A stretch of DNA of 64,000 nucleotides, taken from Bacteriovoracaceae bacterium UBA6153 (GTDB lineage Bacteria > Bdellovibrionota > Bacteriovoracia > Bacteriovoracales > Bacteriovoracaceae). The notes below the pieces were generated by a model. It worked only from the letters and a program-made list of their open reading frames with translations, made no database searches and had not been told where the DNA came from. The translations under genes were made by a program, and so were the position numbers. The stretch spans positions 1-64,000 of the forward strand of contig DIUR01000027.1 in NCBI GenBank assembly GCA_002428265.1. Reading direction: 5' to 3'. The stretch's first letter is position 1. Every line of letters begins with the position of its first letter. This document shows positions 1 to 8,904 of the stretch, piece after piece.

Positions 1-65
1 GGAAGTTGCCCACTTGCTACCGTTAGTACGGCTAATGTTGCGGCAATTGCGATTAATTTATCCAT
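1..65 (-). CDS. Secreted small protein, N-terminal fragment (runs off window)
   Basis: An ATG at 65-63 is preceded by a perfect AGGAGG (complement of 71-76), and the frame stays open to the window edge. The visible 21 residues (Met-Asp-Lys-Leu then an Ala/Leu/Val-rich core ending Val-Ala-Ser-Gly) look like a Sec signal peptide. The upstream gene's TAG stop overlaps this Shine-Dalgarno, so the two genes are probably translationally coupled. The mature part lies outside the window and function cannot be assigned. Confidence 0.6.
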   Translation of the reverse strand, partial: MDKLIAIAATLAVLTVASGQL

Positions 66-74
66 GGTATCCTC

Positions 75-542
75 CTAAGGATTATTTTCTTGGTGACGTT
101 TAATAATGAAACCAACAGTAGGTTGACTCCATTCTTTTGCCTTTCGTGGTTTAATGTTTTTCTTGTTGAGAGATTTGGTAATGGCGCAATGACTGAAGCC
201 CTCTTGCCACCATTTAATGATAAGCTGAAGGACAACTTGTTCTCGTGGGTCAGGATAAAGTTGACCTGCAACCAAGCAATACCCATACGGAGCGGTTTTT
301 ATACTTCTCTTACGTGGATAAACTTGATCATGGAGTTGGTCATTGGAATGTGCTCTGAGCGCCACTCCTGCCTTTAATAAATGGTTTCTGATAGCACCTT
401 TTGTTAATCTAAGCTTGGTGGCAATCGCTTGAATCGAGAGGCCTTCAGCATATAATTGAACTGATTTTTCAGTAATTCCACCCTTTGTGAGTAGGGAAAC
501 ATGAATGGAATCATGAGCTTGGGCCGGTTCGTATGTTGTCAA
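75..542 (-). CDS. Recombinase-domain DNA-binding protein without catalytic resolvase domain
   Basis: The 155-residue product has a Hin-type helix-turn-helix at about residues 25-60 (YAEGLSIQAIATKLRLTKGA). Residues ~85-150 resemble the 'Recombinase' domain of large serine recombinases (PYGY, a basic region, LNKKNIKPR, then a W near the end). The N-terminal catalytic resolvase domain with its nucleophilic serine is absent, so it cannot be a recombinase by itself. It may be a regulator or a remnant. The start is a TTG with no convincing Shine-Dalgarno, and it overlaps the stop of a 13-codon upstream ORF as TTGA, so the start is uncertain. It is followed after 9 nt by a secreted-peptide gene whose ribosome site overlaps this stop. 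Confidence 0.6.
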   Translation of the reverse strand: MTTYEPAQAHDSIHVSLLTKGGITEKSVQLYAEGLSIQAIATKLRLTKGAIRNHLLKAGVALRAHSNDQLHDQVYPRKRSIKTAPYGYCLVAGQLYPDPREQVVLQLIIKWWQEGFSHCAITKSLNKKNIKPRKAKEWSQPTVGFIIKRHQENNP

Positions 543-580
543 ACAACCGCAACCAAAAATAATCCAATAAATTTAGTCAT
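539..580 (-). other. Possible 13-codon leader peptide coupled to the recombinase-domain gene
   Basis: ATG at 580-578 opens a 13-codon frame (MTKFIGLFLVAVV) ending in TGA that overlaps the TTG start of the next gene as TTGA. The peptide looks like the start of a signal sequence. Adding one base would fuse it in frame to residues ending Ala-Gln-Ala, a signal-peptidase-like site. It could be a leader ORF or the scar of a frameshift. No Shine-Dalgarno is visible. Confidence 0.25.
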
Positions 581-736
581 TTAAAGCAATTACAGAAACG
601 GTAACACGTTTGTGTTTTTAATGTCTTTTTGTTTCTATTTCAGAATTTTGCTTCGTCCATTTTAGTAAATAATAGTTGTAAAAATTAGCGCGAGGCGGGA
701 AAGTGCCAGAATTCTTAGGTAAATCTCGATCTCTCC

Positions 737-2602
737 CTAGTAATTTTTATTACAAGAAGCCAAACTATTTCCCGAAATCCAACTACCACCATTGGTATTT
801 TTTCCACCACTGAAATCGCAGCTCCCTCCTTTGATCTGATTATTTCGAGCAGAGTTATTATATCCGGCCCCGGAGAAAATTATGGAGTGAAGATTGCCGT
901 CAAAAATATTTCCTGGGTTTGACCAGGTTGAGACCGAAGCCGTTGGGGGTACAGTACCAACTCCGTTATAGCTTGATCCGTATTTTGTAAGGTTGCCGGG
1001 AAGTCCTCGTACCATAACTCCAACTTCCCACCAGTTAATCGTATTCGAGTAAGCAAAAACATTATACGACTCATCCATCAATAGGCCGAATTTGTTAAAT
1101 GCTTCCGTCGATCGAATTCGGTTCCCGTAGACGTTGGAATTTTTCATTTTAAATAAACTGATCCCAACGGTAGAGCCGGTGATATCATTGTCGATGATCT
1201 GAATATCGCTACCAAAACCCGTTTCATCATTCCTCTTCACTGCTTCTTCAGAGGCAAGATCTAATAAAACCTGTAGGGATAAAATGTAGTCTAGGCCTTG
1301 AAAATCTAGCTCATTATTTTTAAGTGGTAATCCAGATGAATATCTTCTTTGAAAGTCTGCACCAAGTTGATTATAAATTTGTGACCAGTGTTTTTTAAAT
1401 AACGATATAGACAGTCCTAATGGAAAAGATCCGTCACTGCCAATACCATAGTCTGCGCCTTGAATAATATTTTTTTGAATGGTGACGTCTTCGGCGCCGA
1501 CGAAGCTGGCAGAAATCCCCATAGTCGAGCCGACACCCTTACTGTTGTTGACCCAGGTTCTAGTAATTTTAGAAATGGAATTATTGGCGATACGAACATG
1601 GTCGCCGATGATGGTAATGCCCCCGTAACCAGCCTGGCAAATAACGTTGGAGTCAATAGTGTTCGGATCACTGGGATTAAAACCAGAAGATTTAGAAACG
1701 ATTCCCTTGCATTTAAAATCTGAAGAACAGTTTGGATCTTCAAGGTGCCAAGGAGAGTAATCTCCAAGTTCAATGGCATTGGCGGAAACCTGATTGATCT
1801 TCAAAGATCGCAAGTGGATTCCTCCTTCAGACTTACCCACTAAAATTGCACGACGTGAAGCAAGTGCTTGCTCAAGATCACCTTCGCAACTATGTGACTT
1901 GAAATTCAAATCTCCTGATAAAACTAAATTTTCGACGGTAGTATTAGCAGTTGCCGCTTCTTTGTAATTGTTTCCTACACGCGTATTAGCAACTAATACT
2001 AATGCCGAAAGACGCTCTCCCTCTTTAGTGGCATCAAGATAGCGACCCTCGAGATTCATTATACCTTTGCTTGAAGGCCTGATAATACTTTCCCCAAACG
2101 CTGGAGGAACTCCGACTAAACTGACTCCTCTTGGTACGTGCATACCAATAAAAGAATGATAAGGAGCATCGGCAGCTAAGGCCTTTTTGATTTCAGTAAC
2201 ACCCCTCGTGAGGTGTACGATAGGGTAAGGCGCGCGAGTGGGGCTATTATAAAAACCTTGGCCATCACGATCGCCAGCGAAATAGAGAGCGGATTGGTAC
2301 CACTGATCGTCTTCTGCAGTACAATTAATTTTTCCAGTGTGTAGGTCACATGACATGCCTAAATTGCCCTTTGGACAAAAAGCTTTTACCGGAGATTGAT
2401 ACCATTTCAGGTTTTTATCCCAAGATCCTTCTGGATAAACAACTGCACAGACAGTAGTAGAGCTGGAAGATATTACAGTGGTAGAGCTTAGAGATTTTGA
2501 AGTTTGCAATGGCTCTTTGTTGGAATCAGCTAAGGATCCATTTTGTGTGCAGGAAGTAAGAAGGAGAATAAGGATACTGCTTCTAGATGTCTTTATCGTC
2601 AT
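737..2602 (-). CDS. Secreted lipoprotein with right-handed beta-helix (pectin-lyase-like) fold
   Basis: The chosen ATG at 2602 has AGGA upstream and gives a 621-residue protein beginning MTIKTSRSSILILLLTSC, a lipoprotein signal with lipobox LTSC. An open frame extends to 2746 but would bury the signal peptide. Residues ~200-560 contain repeated short strands with Asn/Gly/Ile ladders (for example VRIANNSISKI, VTIQKNIIQGADYG, IQIIDNDITGSTVG, SNVYGNRI), typical of PF13229-type beta-helices. Such folds bind or cleave polysaccharides or act as surface proteins; no catalytic residues can be assigned. Base composition looks less A-rich than the ku-ligD region, which with the neighbouring recombinase-like gene suggests an accessory locus. 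Expected location is the outer membrane. Confidence 0.7.
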   Translation of the reverse strand: MTIKTSRSSILILLLTSCTQNGSLADSNKEPLQTSKSLSSTTVISSSSTTVCAVVYPEGSWDKNLKWYQSPVKAFCPKGNLGMSCDLHTGKINCTAEDDQWYQSALYFAGDRDGQGFYNSPTRAPYPIVHLTRGVTEIKKALAADAPYHSFIGMHVPRGVSLVGVPPAFGESIIRPSSKGIMNLEGRYLDATKEGERLSALVLVANTRVGNNYKEAATANTTVENLVLSGDLNFKSHSCEGDLEQALASRRAILVGKSEGGIHLRSLKINQVSANAIELGDYSPWHLEDPNCSSDFKCKGIVSKSSGFNPSDPNTIDSNVICQAGYGGITIIGDHVRIANNSISKITRTWVNNSKGVGSTMGISASFVGAEDVTIQKNIIQGADYGIGSDGSFPLGLSISLFKKHWSQIYNQLGADFQRRYSSGLPLKNNELDFQGLDYILSLQVLLDLASEEAVKRNDETGFGSDIQIIDNDITGSTVGISLFKMKNSNVYGNRIRSTEAFNKFGLLMDESYNVFAYSNTINWWEVGVMVRGLPGNLTKYGSSYNGVGTVPPTASVSTWSNPGNIFDGNLHSIIFSGAGYNNSARNNQIKGGSCDFSGGKNTNGGSWISGNSLASCNKNY

Positions 2603-2730
2603 TGCATTTCCTGATAGAGAGTTTTCTTTAGTATCGGCATTACCTGACAAAAGCATTAGGTTTTTGTAAGTAAGCCGAAGTAGGCTTGGGTTTAGGTAAA
2701 TGACGATGATCTGGCGGCTAAGGTAGAGAC

Positions 2731-2761
2731 CAGGCTGTACTCGCAAGGAGAGTACGGCCTG
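2731..2761. terminator. Strong 12-bp hairpin downstream of the DUF4142 gene
   Basis: CAGGCTGTACTC (2731-2742) and GAGTACGGCCTG (2750-2761) form a 12-bp stem with one G-U or C-A mismatch and a 7-nt loop, starting 9 nt past the stop at 2770. There is no T-run on either side, so it may be a 3'-end stabilising hairpin rather than a classical intrinsic terminator. Confidence 0.45.
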
Positions 2762-2769
2762 ATTACTAT

Positions 2770-3285
2770 TTAAAGTTTTGCTTGAAGGTCTTTTGCCATT
2801 TGTAAGTGTTTGCTTACATGCTCTCTCGTTGCTTGAAGGTGAGCTTTAAATTCTGGCTTTTGTGCAGCAGGAATAAATTTTTGATCTAAGTCGTTAAGTA
2901 ACTGTTGGTGCATAGTTACTTGTTGCTCCATGTACATTTTATCAAAAGCTAGGTCTTTTTGTTTTTTAAGAACTGCTCTTTTATTTTTCCCATCTTCTTT
3001 GATGGCCTTTGACATTTCTGAGTCTTCGTCATCAATATCATTTTTCTTAGCAACTTTATCAGTTTCTTTCATGTTTTTTTTGTGTTCTTCGATCATGTGT
3101 TTTGCAAATTCTTTTACTTCTTTGTTTTTTGCATCGTCCTTAGCTAGTTTTGCAGCATCGATTTCTGCTTCGTTTGCTTCTTCTAAAATACCAGCGATTT
3201 GGTGATCATTTAGTGCTTGAGCATGAGCTGAGATTGATACAACAGATGATAGAATCGCTGCCAATAATAAAAACTTAATCTTCAT
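2770..3285 (-). CDS. DUF4142 family secreted protein
   Basis: A 171-residue protein with a Sec signal peptide (MKIKFLLLAAILSSVVSISAHA). A charged, all-helical body follows, matching the DUF4142 (PF13628) pattern: an early helix with EAxEAEIDAAKLA, a KEFAKHMIEEHKKN segment, and a C-terminal helix with LQATREHVSKHLQMAKDL. Family members are periplasmic or outer-membrane ferritin-like four-helix proteins of unknown function, sometimes stress-induced. It is divergent from ku across 145 bp and is followed by a strong hairpin. No metal-ligand set can be asserted. Confidence 0.8.
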   Translation of the reverse strand: MKIKFLLLAAILSSVVSISAHAQALNDHQIAGILEEANEAEIDAAKLAKDDAKNKEVKEFAKHMIEEHKKNMKETDKVAKKNDIDDEDSEMSKAIKEDGKNKRAVLKKQKDLAFDKMYMEQQVTMHQQLLNDLDQKFIPAAQKPEFKAHLQATREHVSKHLQMAKDLQAKL

Positions 3286-3430
3286 AAAAACTCCGTAGGT
3301 TTGAGGTAATTTTCCCCGTTTAAATAGGTGCTACATCTATCAAGCAAAATACATACCAGATAGGGACTAAAAACTTGGGTATAGGAAATGCATGAGTGAA
3401 AGCTGGTGGCATTTGAAAGGGGGCAATTCA

Positions 3431-4297
3431 ATGGCAAGAGGGATTTGGAGCGGAGCAATTAGTTTTGGATTACTGAATATTCCAGTGGCCGTTATGAGTG
3501 CCAAGGAAGAAGACAGGTTAAGTTTTAAAATGCTTGATAAGAGAAATAATTCACCGATTGGTTATAAACAATACAACAAAGCAACGGGCAAAGAAGTCGA
3601 TAGAAAAAATATTGAAAAGGCTTACGAGTATAAGAAAAATCAATTCGTCATGATTACAGAAGAAGATTTTCTTAAGGCTAATCCCAAAGCGACTAAAACG
3701 ATAGATATTGAAGACTTTGTTTCATTGGAAGAAGTAGATGTTCTCCTTTTTGAAAAACCATATTATTTAGTTCCCGGTAAAAATGGGGAGAAGGGTTATG
3801 TACTTCTCAAAAAGATTTTAGAAGAAACAAAAAAGGTCGCGATTGCTAAATTCGTTCTTAGAAGCAAGCAGCACCTGGTAGCAGTTATGGCCAGAGGTGA
3901 TTATTTAATTTTAGAAATGCTTCGATTCTCCCATGAAATTCAAGAAGTCCATGAAGCAGAATTTTTAGATGATTTTGACTTAAAGAAAATTAAAGTTTCA
4001 CCAAAAGAGATGAAAGCTGCAAAAACACTAGTGGATGAAATGACAGCGAAGTGGAAACCTGATCAATACAAAGATACTTATCAGGATGAGCTGCTAAAAT
4101 ATATTAAGAAAAAAATTAAAGAAGGGGATGTTGAAGATGTTGCTGAAGAATCAGATGAAATTGAAGAAACAGATACAAATGTTATCGACCTGATGCCATT
4201 CCTTCAAAAAAGTTTGAAGGCCGGGGCTTCTAAAAAAACAACTAAAAAGAAAGCTGCTTCTAAGACTACTAAAAAAGTAAAAAAGGCTAAAGCATGA
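3431..4297 (+). CDS. ku: Ku protein, bacterial NHEJ end-binding factor
   Basis: The 288-residue product begins MARGIWSGAISFGLLNIPV, the conserved start of bacterial Ku. An AAGGGGG Shine-Dalgarno lies 7 nt before ATG 3431, so this start is preferred to the in-frame ATG at 3392. Ku homodimers encircle DNA double-strand ends and recruit LigD. The core Ku beta-barrel spans residues ~1-245; the C-terminus is an extended Lys/Thr-rich tail (KKTTKKKAASKTTKKVKK), typical of Ku proteins with extra DNA affinity. The stop overlaps the ligD start as ATGA, indicating a translationally coupled two-gene operon. Confidence 0.96.
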   Translation: MARGIWSGAISFGLLNIPVAVMSAKEEDRLSFKMLDKRNNSPIGYKQYNKATGKEVDRKNIEKAYEYKKNQFVMITEEDFLKANPKATKTIDIEDFVSLEEVDVLLFEKPYYLVPGKNGEKGYVLLKKILEETKKVAIAKFVLRSKQHLVAVMARGDYLILEMLRFSHEIQEVHEAEFLDDFDLKKIKVSPKEMKAAKTLVDEMTAKWKPDQYKDTYQDELLKYIKKKIKEGDVEDVAEESDEIEETDTNVIDLMPFLQKSLKAGASKKTTKKKAASKTTKKVKKAKA

Positions 4298-6819
4298 GTT
4301 TAAAAGAATATAAAGCAAAACGTAATTTTAAAAAGACTCTTGAGCCAGCTGGAAAAGCAGTTAAAGGTTCCGGCAAAAAAATGTTTGTTGTACAAAAACA
4401 TCATGCGAGCCATCTTCATTATGATTTTAGATTAGAGCTCGATGGTGTTTTAAAAAGCTGGGCAGTACCTAAAGGGCCTTCTCTCAATCCGAAAGATAAA
4501 AGACTCGCCGTTGAAGTTGAAGATCATCCTGTGGACTATGCCACTTTTGAAGGTGAAATTCCAGAAGGTGAGTACGGCGGTGGTCATGTCATCGTCTGGG
4601 ACAAGGGAGAATGGATCCCTCCTAAAGATGTTAAAAAGCAATTAAAAAAAGGGCACCTTGAGTTTGAGCTTCATGGTGAAAAACTTGGAGGAGAGTGGCT
4701 CTTATTAAGAACTAAAGGTTATGGAAGCGGCAAAAAAAATAATTGGCTTCTTATCAAGCGTAATGATGAAGCGGCCAATACCAAAAAAGATATTCTGAAA
4801 GAAGATTCTAGTGTCCTTTCTGGAGTGAGCTTAGAAACTTTGGAAAGCGATATGGGGGCAACAGTAAAAAAGAAAACTAAAAAAATAATTAAAAAATCGT
4901 CTAAAGTTAAAGCACAAAAAAAAAGTAAATTTTTAAGCTTTGAAAGTATTGGTGGACCGGAGCTCGCCACTCTTTCAGATACTCCACCTGTTGGAGATAA
5001 TTGGATTCATGAAATAAAATATGACGGTTATAGAACTCTCTATTTTAAAGACAAGAAAAAAACGAAATTGTTAACCCGTAGTGGTCTAGATTGGTCTAAG
5101 AAATATAGTGCCCTTCAAAAAGAGTGCGATCAACTCAAAGTTGATTCAATTATTTTTGATGGAGAAATTGTCTGGCTTGATGAAAAAGGGCGAAGTAGCT
5201 TCTCTGGTTTACAAAATAGTTTAGAAGAAGGGCAAAGTGAAGATCTGGTTTATTATATTTTTGATTTACTTTATCTCAATGGTTACGACGTTCGACACTT
5301 ACCACTACTTGATAGAAAAAAATTACTTAAGGAAGTATTAGATCAGTCAGAGACTGAAAAAATACTTTTTAGTGAGCATTGGGATGAGTCAGGTAAAAAA
5401 GTTTTTGAAAGCGCTTGCTCAAATAGCTTAGAAGGAATTATTTCAAAAAATGGAGACAGTCCTTATTCAAGCGGAAGAAATAAAAACTGGCTAAAAATTA
5501 AATGTACTAACCTTCAAGAGTTTGTTGTTGGTGGATATACGTTACAAGAAAATCAAGTTTCATTAGGCTCGCTCTTGATGGGAGCTTACAATGATCAAGG
5601 AAAATTTCAATACATCGGAAGAGTGGGGACAGGGTTTAATCAATCAACAAGCCTTAAGCTTCTTAAAGATTTAAAGAAAAACGTTTCTAAAACATCAGGT
5701 TTCGAAGAAAAAAATCCTAAAGGAAAAGAAATCGTGTGGGTAAAGCCCAAACTAGTGGCCAATATAGAATTTGGAGCATGGACAGATGATAAAATTCTAA
5801 GACATGCGGCCTTTAAAGGAATTAGAGAAGATAAAAAAGCAAAAGATGTATTATTGGAAGAAATAAAAGTCAAAAAAACGAATAAAAAGAAAGCGACTAA
5901 AAAAGCTATGAGAAAAGATGTTGAAGAGTCTTCAGAAGATGATTTTTCTTTATCAAGTCCTGACAAAATACTTTTCTCCGAAAGCAAAGTTACGAAATAT
6001 GATCTTGCTACTTATTACAAGTCTATTAATAAATGGATAATTCCTCATTTGAAAAACAGACCGATCGCACTCTTAAGATGTCCTAATGGGGAAGGCAAAA
6101 CCTGTTTTTTCCAAAAACATGCTGATACTGATGGTGAAGGTTTACTTTCTAAAAAAATAAAATCTAAAACTAAAAAAGAATCAGAGGAAATTTTGTACAT
6201 TGATGAGGCTTCAGGGTTAACAGAGTTAGTTCAAATGGGAACACTAGAAATTCATATTAGAGGATGTGCAATTGATCAGATAGATAGCCCTAATCAAATT
6301 GTTTTTGATTTTGACCCTGATCCAGGTGTCGGGTTTAAAGAAGTTAAAGATGCTGTATTTGCATTAAAAAAAATATTGGATAGGTTGAAACTCAAATCTT
6401 TTATTAAGGCCAGCGGAGGAAAGGGGTTGCATGTGCATGTGCCCATTGCTCCCATTTACGATTGGGATCAAGTAAAGAGTTTTTCAAAAAGTGTCTGTGA
6501 ACAGATGGAAAATGAAAATCCAGAGAAATTCACGACAAACATTTCAAAAGTTAAAAGAAAAGGAAAAATATTTTTAGACTATTTAAGAAATGGTTACGGT
6601 GCTACGGCCATTTGCCCTTATTCTGTAAGAGCAAAACCTCATTCACCAGTTTCATTTCCCATAACTTGGGATGAAGCTCGAAAAATTAAGACCCCTGATT
6701 TTTATACAGTTAAAAATGTTCCAAAGATTTTAAAAAATAGAAAAGATCCATGGGAAGGATACAATAAAATCAAACAAAAAATTAAGCTTTTAGATCAGTA
6801 TAAAAAGATTAAAAAATAA
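4294..6819 (+). CDS. ligD: Multifunctional ATP-dependent DNA ligase LigD
   Basis: The 841-residue protein carries all three LigD modules in the order phosphoesterase-ligase-polymerase. Residues ~30-160 hold the 3'-phosphoesterase (HHASHLHYDFRLELDG, with the His/Asp metal ligands). Residues ~215-520 hold the ligase, with nucleotidyl-acceptor Lys242 in KYDGYR and an OB-fold. Residues ~555-830 hold the archaeo-eukaryotic-primase-type polymerase (FDFDPDPG and SGGKGLHVHVP). This order matches Pseudomonas LigD rather than the polymerase-first mycobacterial enzyme. Lys-rich linkers separate the modules. It overlaps ku by 4 nt. Its TAA abuts the stop of the convergent kinase gene with no intervening base. 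It performs end processing and sealing in non-homologous end joining. Confidence 0.96.
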   Translation: MSLKEYKAKRNFKKTLEPAGKAVKGSGKKMFVVQKHHASHLHYDFRLELDGVLKSWAVPKGPSLNPKDKRLAVEVEDHPVDYATFEGEIPEGEYGGGHVIVWDKGEWIPPKDVKKQLKKGHLEFELHGEKLGGEWLLLRTKGYGSGKKNNWLLIKRNDEAANTKKDILKEDSSVLSGVSLETLESDMGATVKKKTKKIIKKSSKVKAQKKSKFLSFESIGGPELATLSDTPPVGDNWIHEIKYDGYRTLYFKDKKKTKLLTRSGLDWSKKYSALQKECDQLKVDSIIFDGEIVWLDEKGRSSFSGLQNSLEEGQSEDLVYYIFDLLYLNGYDVRHLPLLDRKKLLKEVLDQSETEKILFSEHWDESGKKVFESACSNSLEGIISKNGDSPYSSGRNKNWLKIKCTNLQEFVVGGYTLQENQVSLGSLLMGAYNDQGKFQYIGRVGTGFNQSTSLKLLKDLKKNVSKTSGFEEKNPKGKEIVWVKPKLVANIEFGAWTDDKILRHAAFKGIREDKKAKDVLLEEIKVKKTNKKKATKKAMRKDVEESSEDDFSLSSPDKILFSESKVTKYDLATYYKSINKWIIPHLKNRPIALLRCPNGEGKTCFFQKHADTDGEGLLSKKIKSKTKKESEEILYIDEASGLTELVQMGTLEIHIRGCAIDQIDSPNQIVFDFDPDPGVGFKEVKDAVFALKKILDRLKLKSFIKASGGKGLHVHVPIAPIYDWDQVKSFSKSVCEQMENENPEKFTTNISKVKRKGKIFLDYLRNGYGATAICPYSVRAKPHSPVSFPITWDEARKIKTPDFYTVKNVPKILKNRKDPWEGYNKIKQKIKLLDQYKKIKK

Positions 6820-8904
6820 TTATTGCAATAACTCTGGTTGGATTGTGTTTTTAGGAACTAGTATGGAAAAGCACGATCCACAGTTTGGAGCTGATTCAAT
6901 TTCAATTTTACCGTGATGCCCTTCAATGATTTGTTTAACAATATATAATCCAAGACCGAGACCGCTCACACTTTCTGGTGAGTTACCTCTAACGAAGCGA
7001 TCGAACATTTTATGAATTTTATCCGATGGAATTCCAATGCCGTAGTCGCGAACTGAAATTTTTATATGATCAATTTCGTCGGTAGCATTTATTTCAATTT
7101 TTCCTGGAGCATACTTAACAGCATTGTTGATAAGATTTGTTAAAACCTGCTCCATTCTGGTTTTATCCCAAATAACAAAAGTGTTAGCTTTATTATTTAC
7201 GGTTAAGTTGCAGCTGTATGTTTGAAGGAGCTCTTTGTGACGATCTATAACATCGTTAACCATATCTGAAACATTGACCTTATCAAAGACAAAGTTAAAC
7301 TGCCCAGATTGGATTCTAGATACATCTAATAAAACCTGTACGAGATTAATGAGGCGATCAACTTGTTTAACTGAAGTATCAATGGATTTTTTAAATCTAT
7401 CAATCGGAAAGTTATCTTCTCTTTTGCTGTTAAGAGTTCTACTGATCATTTGAAGCTGTAGCTTGACTGATGTGATTGGAGTGTTTAATTCATGAGAGGC
7501 GATCGAAAGAAAGTCATTTCTCACTTCAATTGCTCTTTGAGAAAATAAGTAAAGTTTTGCATTTTCAAGAGCTAGGGCCACTCTTCGGCCTAGTTCTTCT
7601 CCAAGAGCTATATCGTCAGCATCATAAGTTTTACCTGTTCCAAAAATAGCAAATGAAAGCGTTCCTAATGAGTGACCGTGAGCAATCAGTGGAATGATTA
7701 AAAAGGTTGTCTCACTAAGCTCTTCGGCGAGGTTCATTTGTTCTTCAGATAAATCGCTTCCCTTAATAATTTTTTTACCAGCATCCTTGTAGAGTTGCGT
7801 TTTGCCGCTAGCGAGTGCTTTGAGTATGTCATCCTCGCTATTGGGATGATTCCAGTATAATTCATGCATCATTTTTGCTTTTCTTATCTGATGAGGGTCT
7901 CGGTGATAAGTAATAACGTTATCCATGATTTCTTCGTCGTTCATAATATCAAATGAACACCAGTCGGCCATGTAGGGAACTGAGAGCTTAGAGATACTTT
8001 CAAAAATATAATTTGAATCTAGAGAAGAGACGAGTATTTCTCCAGCTTGTGATAAAAAACGCTGCTTGTTCTCCATCTTTTTTCTATCTTCTATATCTGT
8101 CGCAGTTCCAAGCCAGGATTTAATATCATTAGTATTCCAAGTGTATTCCGGATGAATACGAAATAAATGCCAGCGAAATTCCCCGTGCTTATTAAGAATC
8201 CTACATTCGATTTCGGATTCCTTTTTTACTTCAACTTGGTTTAAGAGAAGTGTCAGGCCTTCAAGATCATTTGGATGGATGACATCCTTCCATTTCATGT
8301 CAAAACTATGCTCAGGATTCATTCCAGTGTATTCAAACCAAACTTTATTAAAGTATTCGTAAACGCCATTAGTCTTAATTCTAAAAACAATTTGTGGAAT
8401 GGAATCAGCAAGGTTTTGATAACGCTTAAAACTTTCTAACTCAATATGAGTTAACGAAGCAGCATGTGCTTTAATTTCATTTTCATAAATTTTTTGTGAC
8501 TGTTCATTGATGAGCCTTTTCTTTAGAAAAATATCTACAAAAACTGAAACTTTCGAGCGAAGAATATAAGGATCAAATGGTTTTAAAAGATAATCGACAG
8601 CTCCAGCCTTATATCCCTGGTAAACATACTGCTCATCTTGATTAATAGCAGACATAAAAATAATAGGGATATCGCGAGATTTTTCTCTCGTCTTGATAAT
8701 TTCAGCAGTTTCAAAGCCATTCATTAATGGCATTTGAACGTCGAGTAGGATAACTGCAAAATCATCACGCAATAAATGCTTGAGGGCCTCTGCCCCCGAG
8801 CTTGCAATAATGATTTTGTAATTTGGTGAATCGAGGACTGCTTGGACTGCAAGCACACCTTCTACGCGGTCATCGACTACCAGAATTTTAACCAGATTTT
8901 CCAT
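6820..8904 (-). CDS. Response-regulator/PAS/GAF sensor histidine kinase
   Basis: A 694-residue soluble protein with an N-terminal receiver (residues ~5-120; acidic Asp11/Asp12, phospho-acceptor Asp55 in LLDVQMP, Lys in LKPFDP). It is followed by a coiled segment, a PAS/PAC domain (~155-270), a GAF domain (~285-440), HisKA (phospho-His471 in SHELNTP) and HATPase_c (~575-690; NLINNAVKYAPG, DYGIGIP, GLGLGLYI). No membrane segment is seen. Its start overlaps the stop of the giant HAMP kinase gene as TAATG, so the two are coupled. Inference: the upstream kinase could phosphorylate this receiver, making a cytoplasmic multi-step relay. The final output is not encoded nearby. Confidence 0.9.
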   Translation of the reverse strand: MENLVKILVVDDRVEGVLAVQAVLDSPNYKIIIASSGAEALKHLLRDDFAVILLDVQMPLMNGFETAEIIKTREKSRDIPIIFMSAINQDEQYVYQGYKAGAVDYLLKPFDPYILRSKVSVFVDIFLKKRLINEQSQKIYENEIKAHAASLTHIELESFKRYQNLADSIPQIVFRIKTNGVYEYFNKVWFEYTGMNPEHSFDMKWKDVIHPNDLEGLTLLLNQVEVKKESEIECRILNKHGEFRWHLFRIHPEYTWNTNDIKSWLGTATDIEDRKKMENKQRFLSQAGEILVSSLDSNYIFESISKLSVPYMADWCSFDIMNDEEIMDNVITYHRDPHQIRKAKMMHELYWNHPNSEDDILKALASGKTQLYKDAGKKIIKGSDLSEEQMNLAEELSETTFLIIPLIAHGHSLGTLSFAIFGTGKTYDADDIALGEELGRRVALALENAKLYLFSQRAIEVRNDFLSIASHELNTPITSVKLQLQMISRTLNSKREDNFPIDRFKKSIDTSVKQVDRLINLVQVLLDVSRIQSGQFNFVFDKVNVSDMVNDVIDRHKELLQTYSCNLTVNNKANTFVIWDKTRMEQVLTNLINNAVKYAPGKIEINATDEIDHIKISVRDYGIGIPSDKIHKMFDRFVRGNSPESVSGLGLGLYIVKQIIEGHHGKIEIESAPNCGSCFSILVPKNTIQPELLQ

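Noticed and set aside
3392..3430. Longer Ku start at 3392
   Set aside because: It adds 13 unmatched residues, while a good AAGGGGG site sits in front of ATG 3431.
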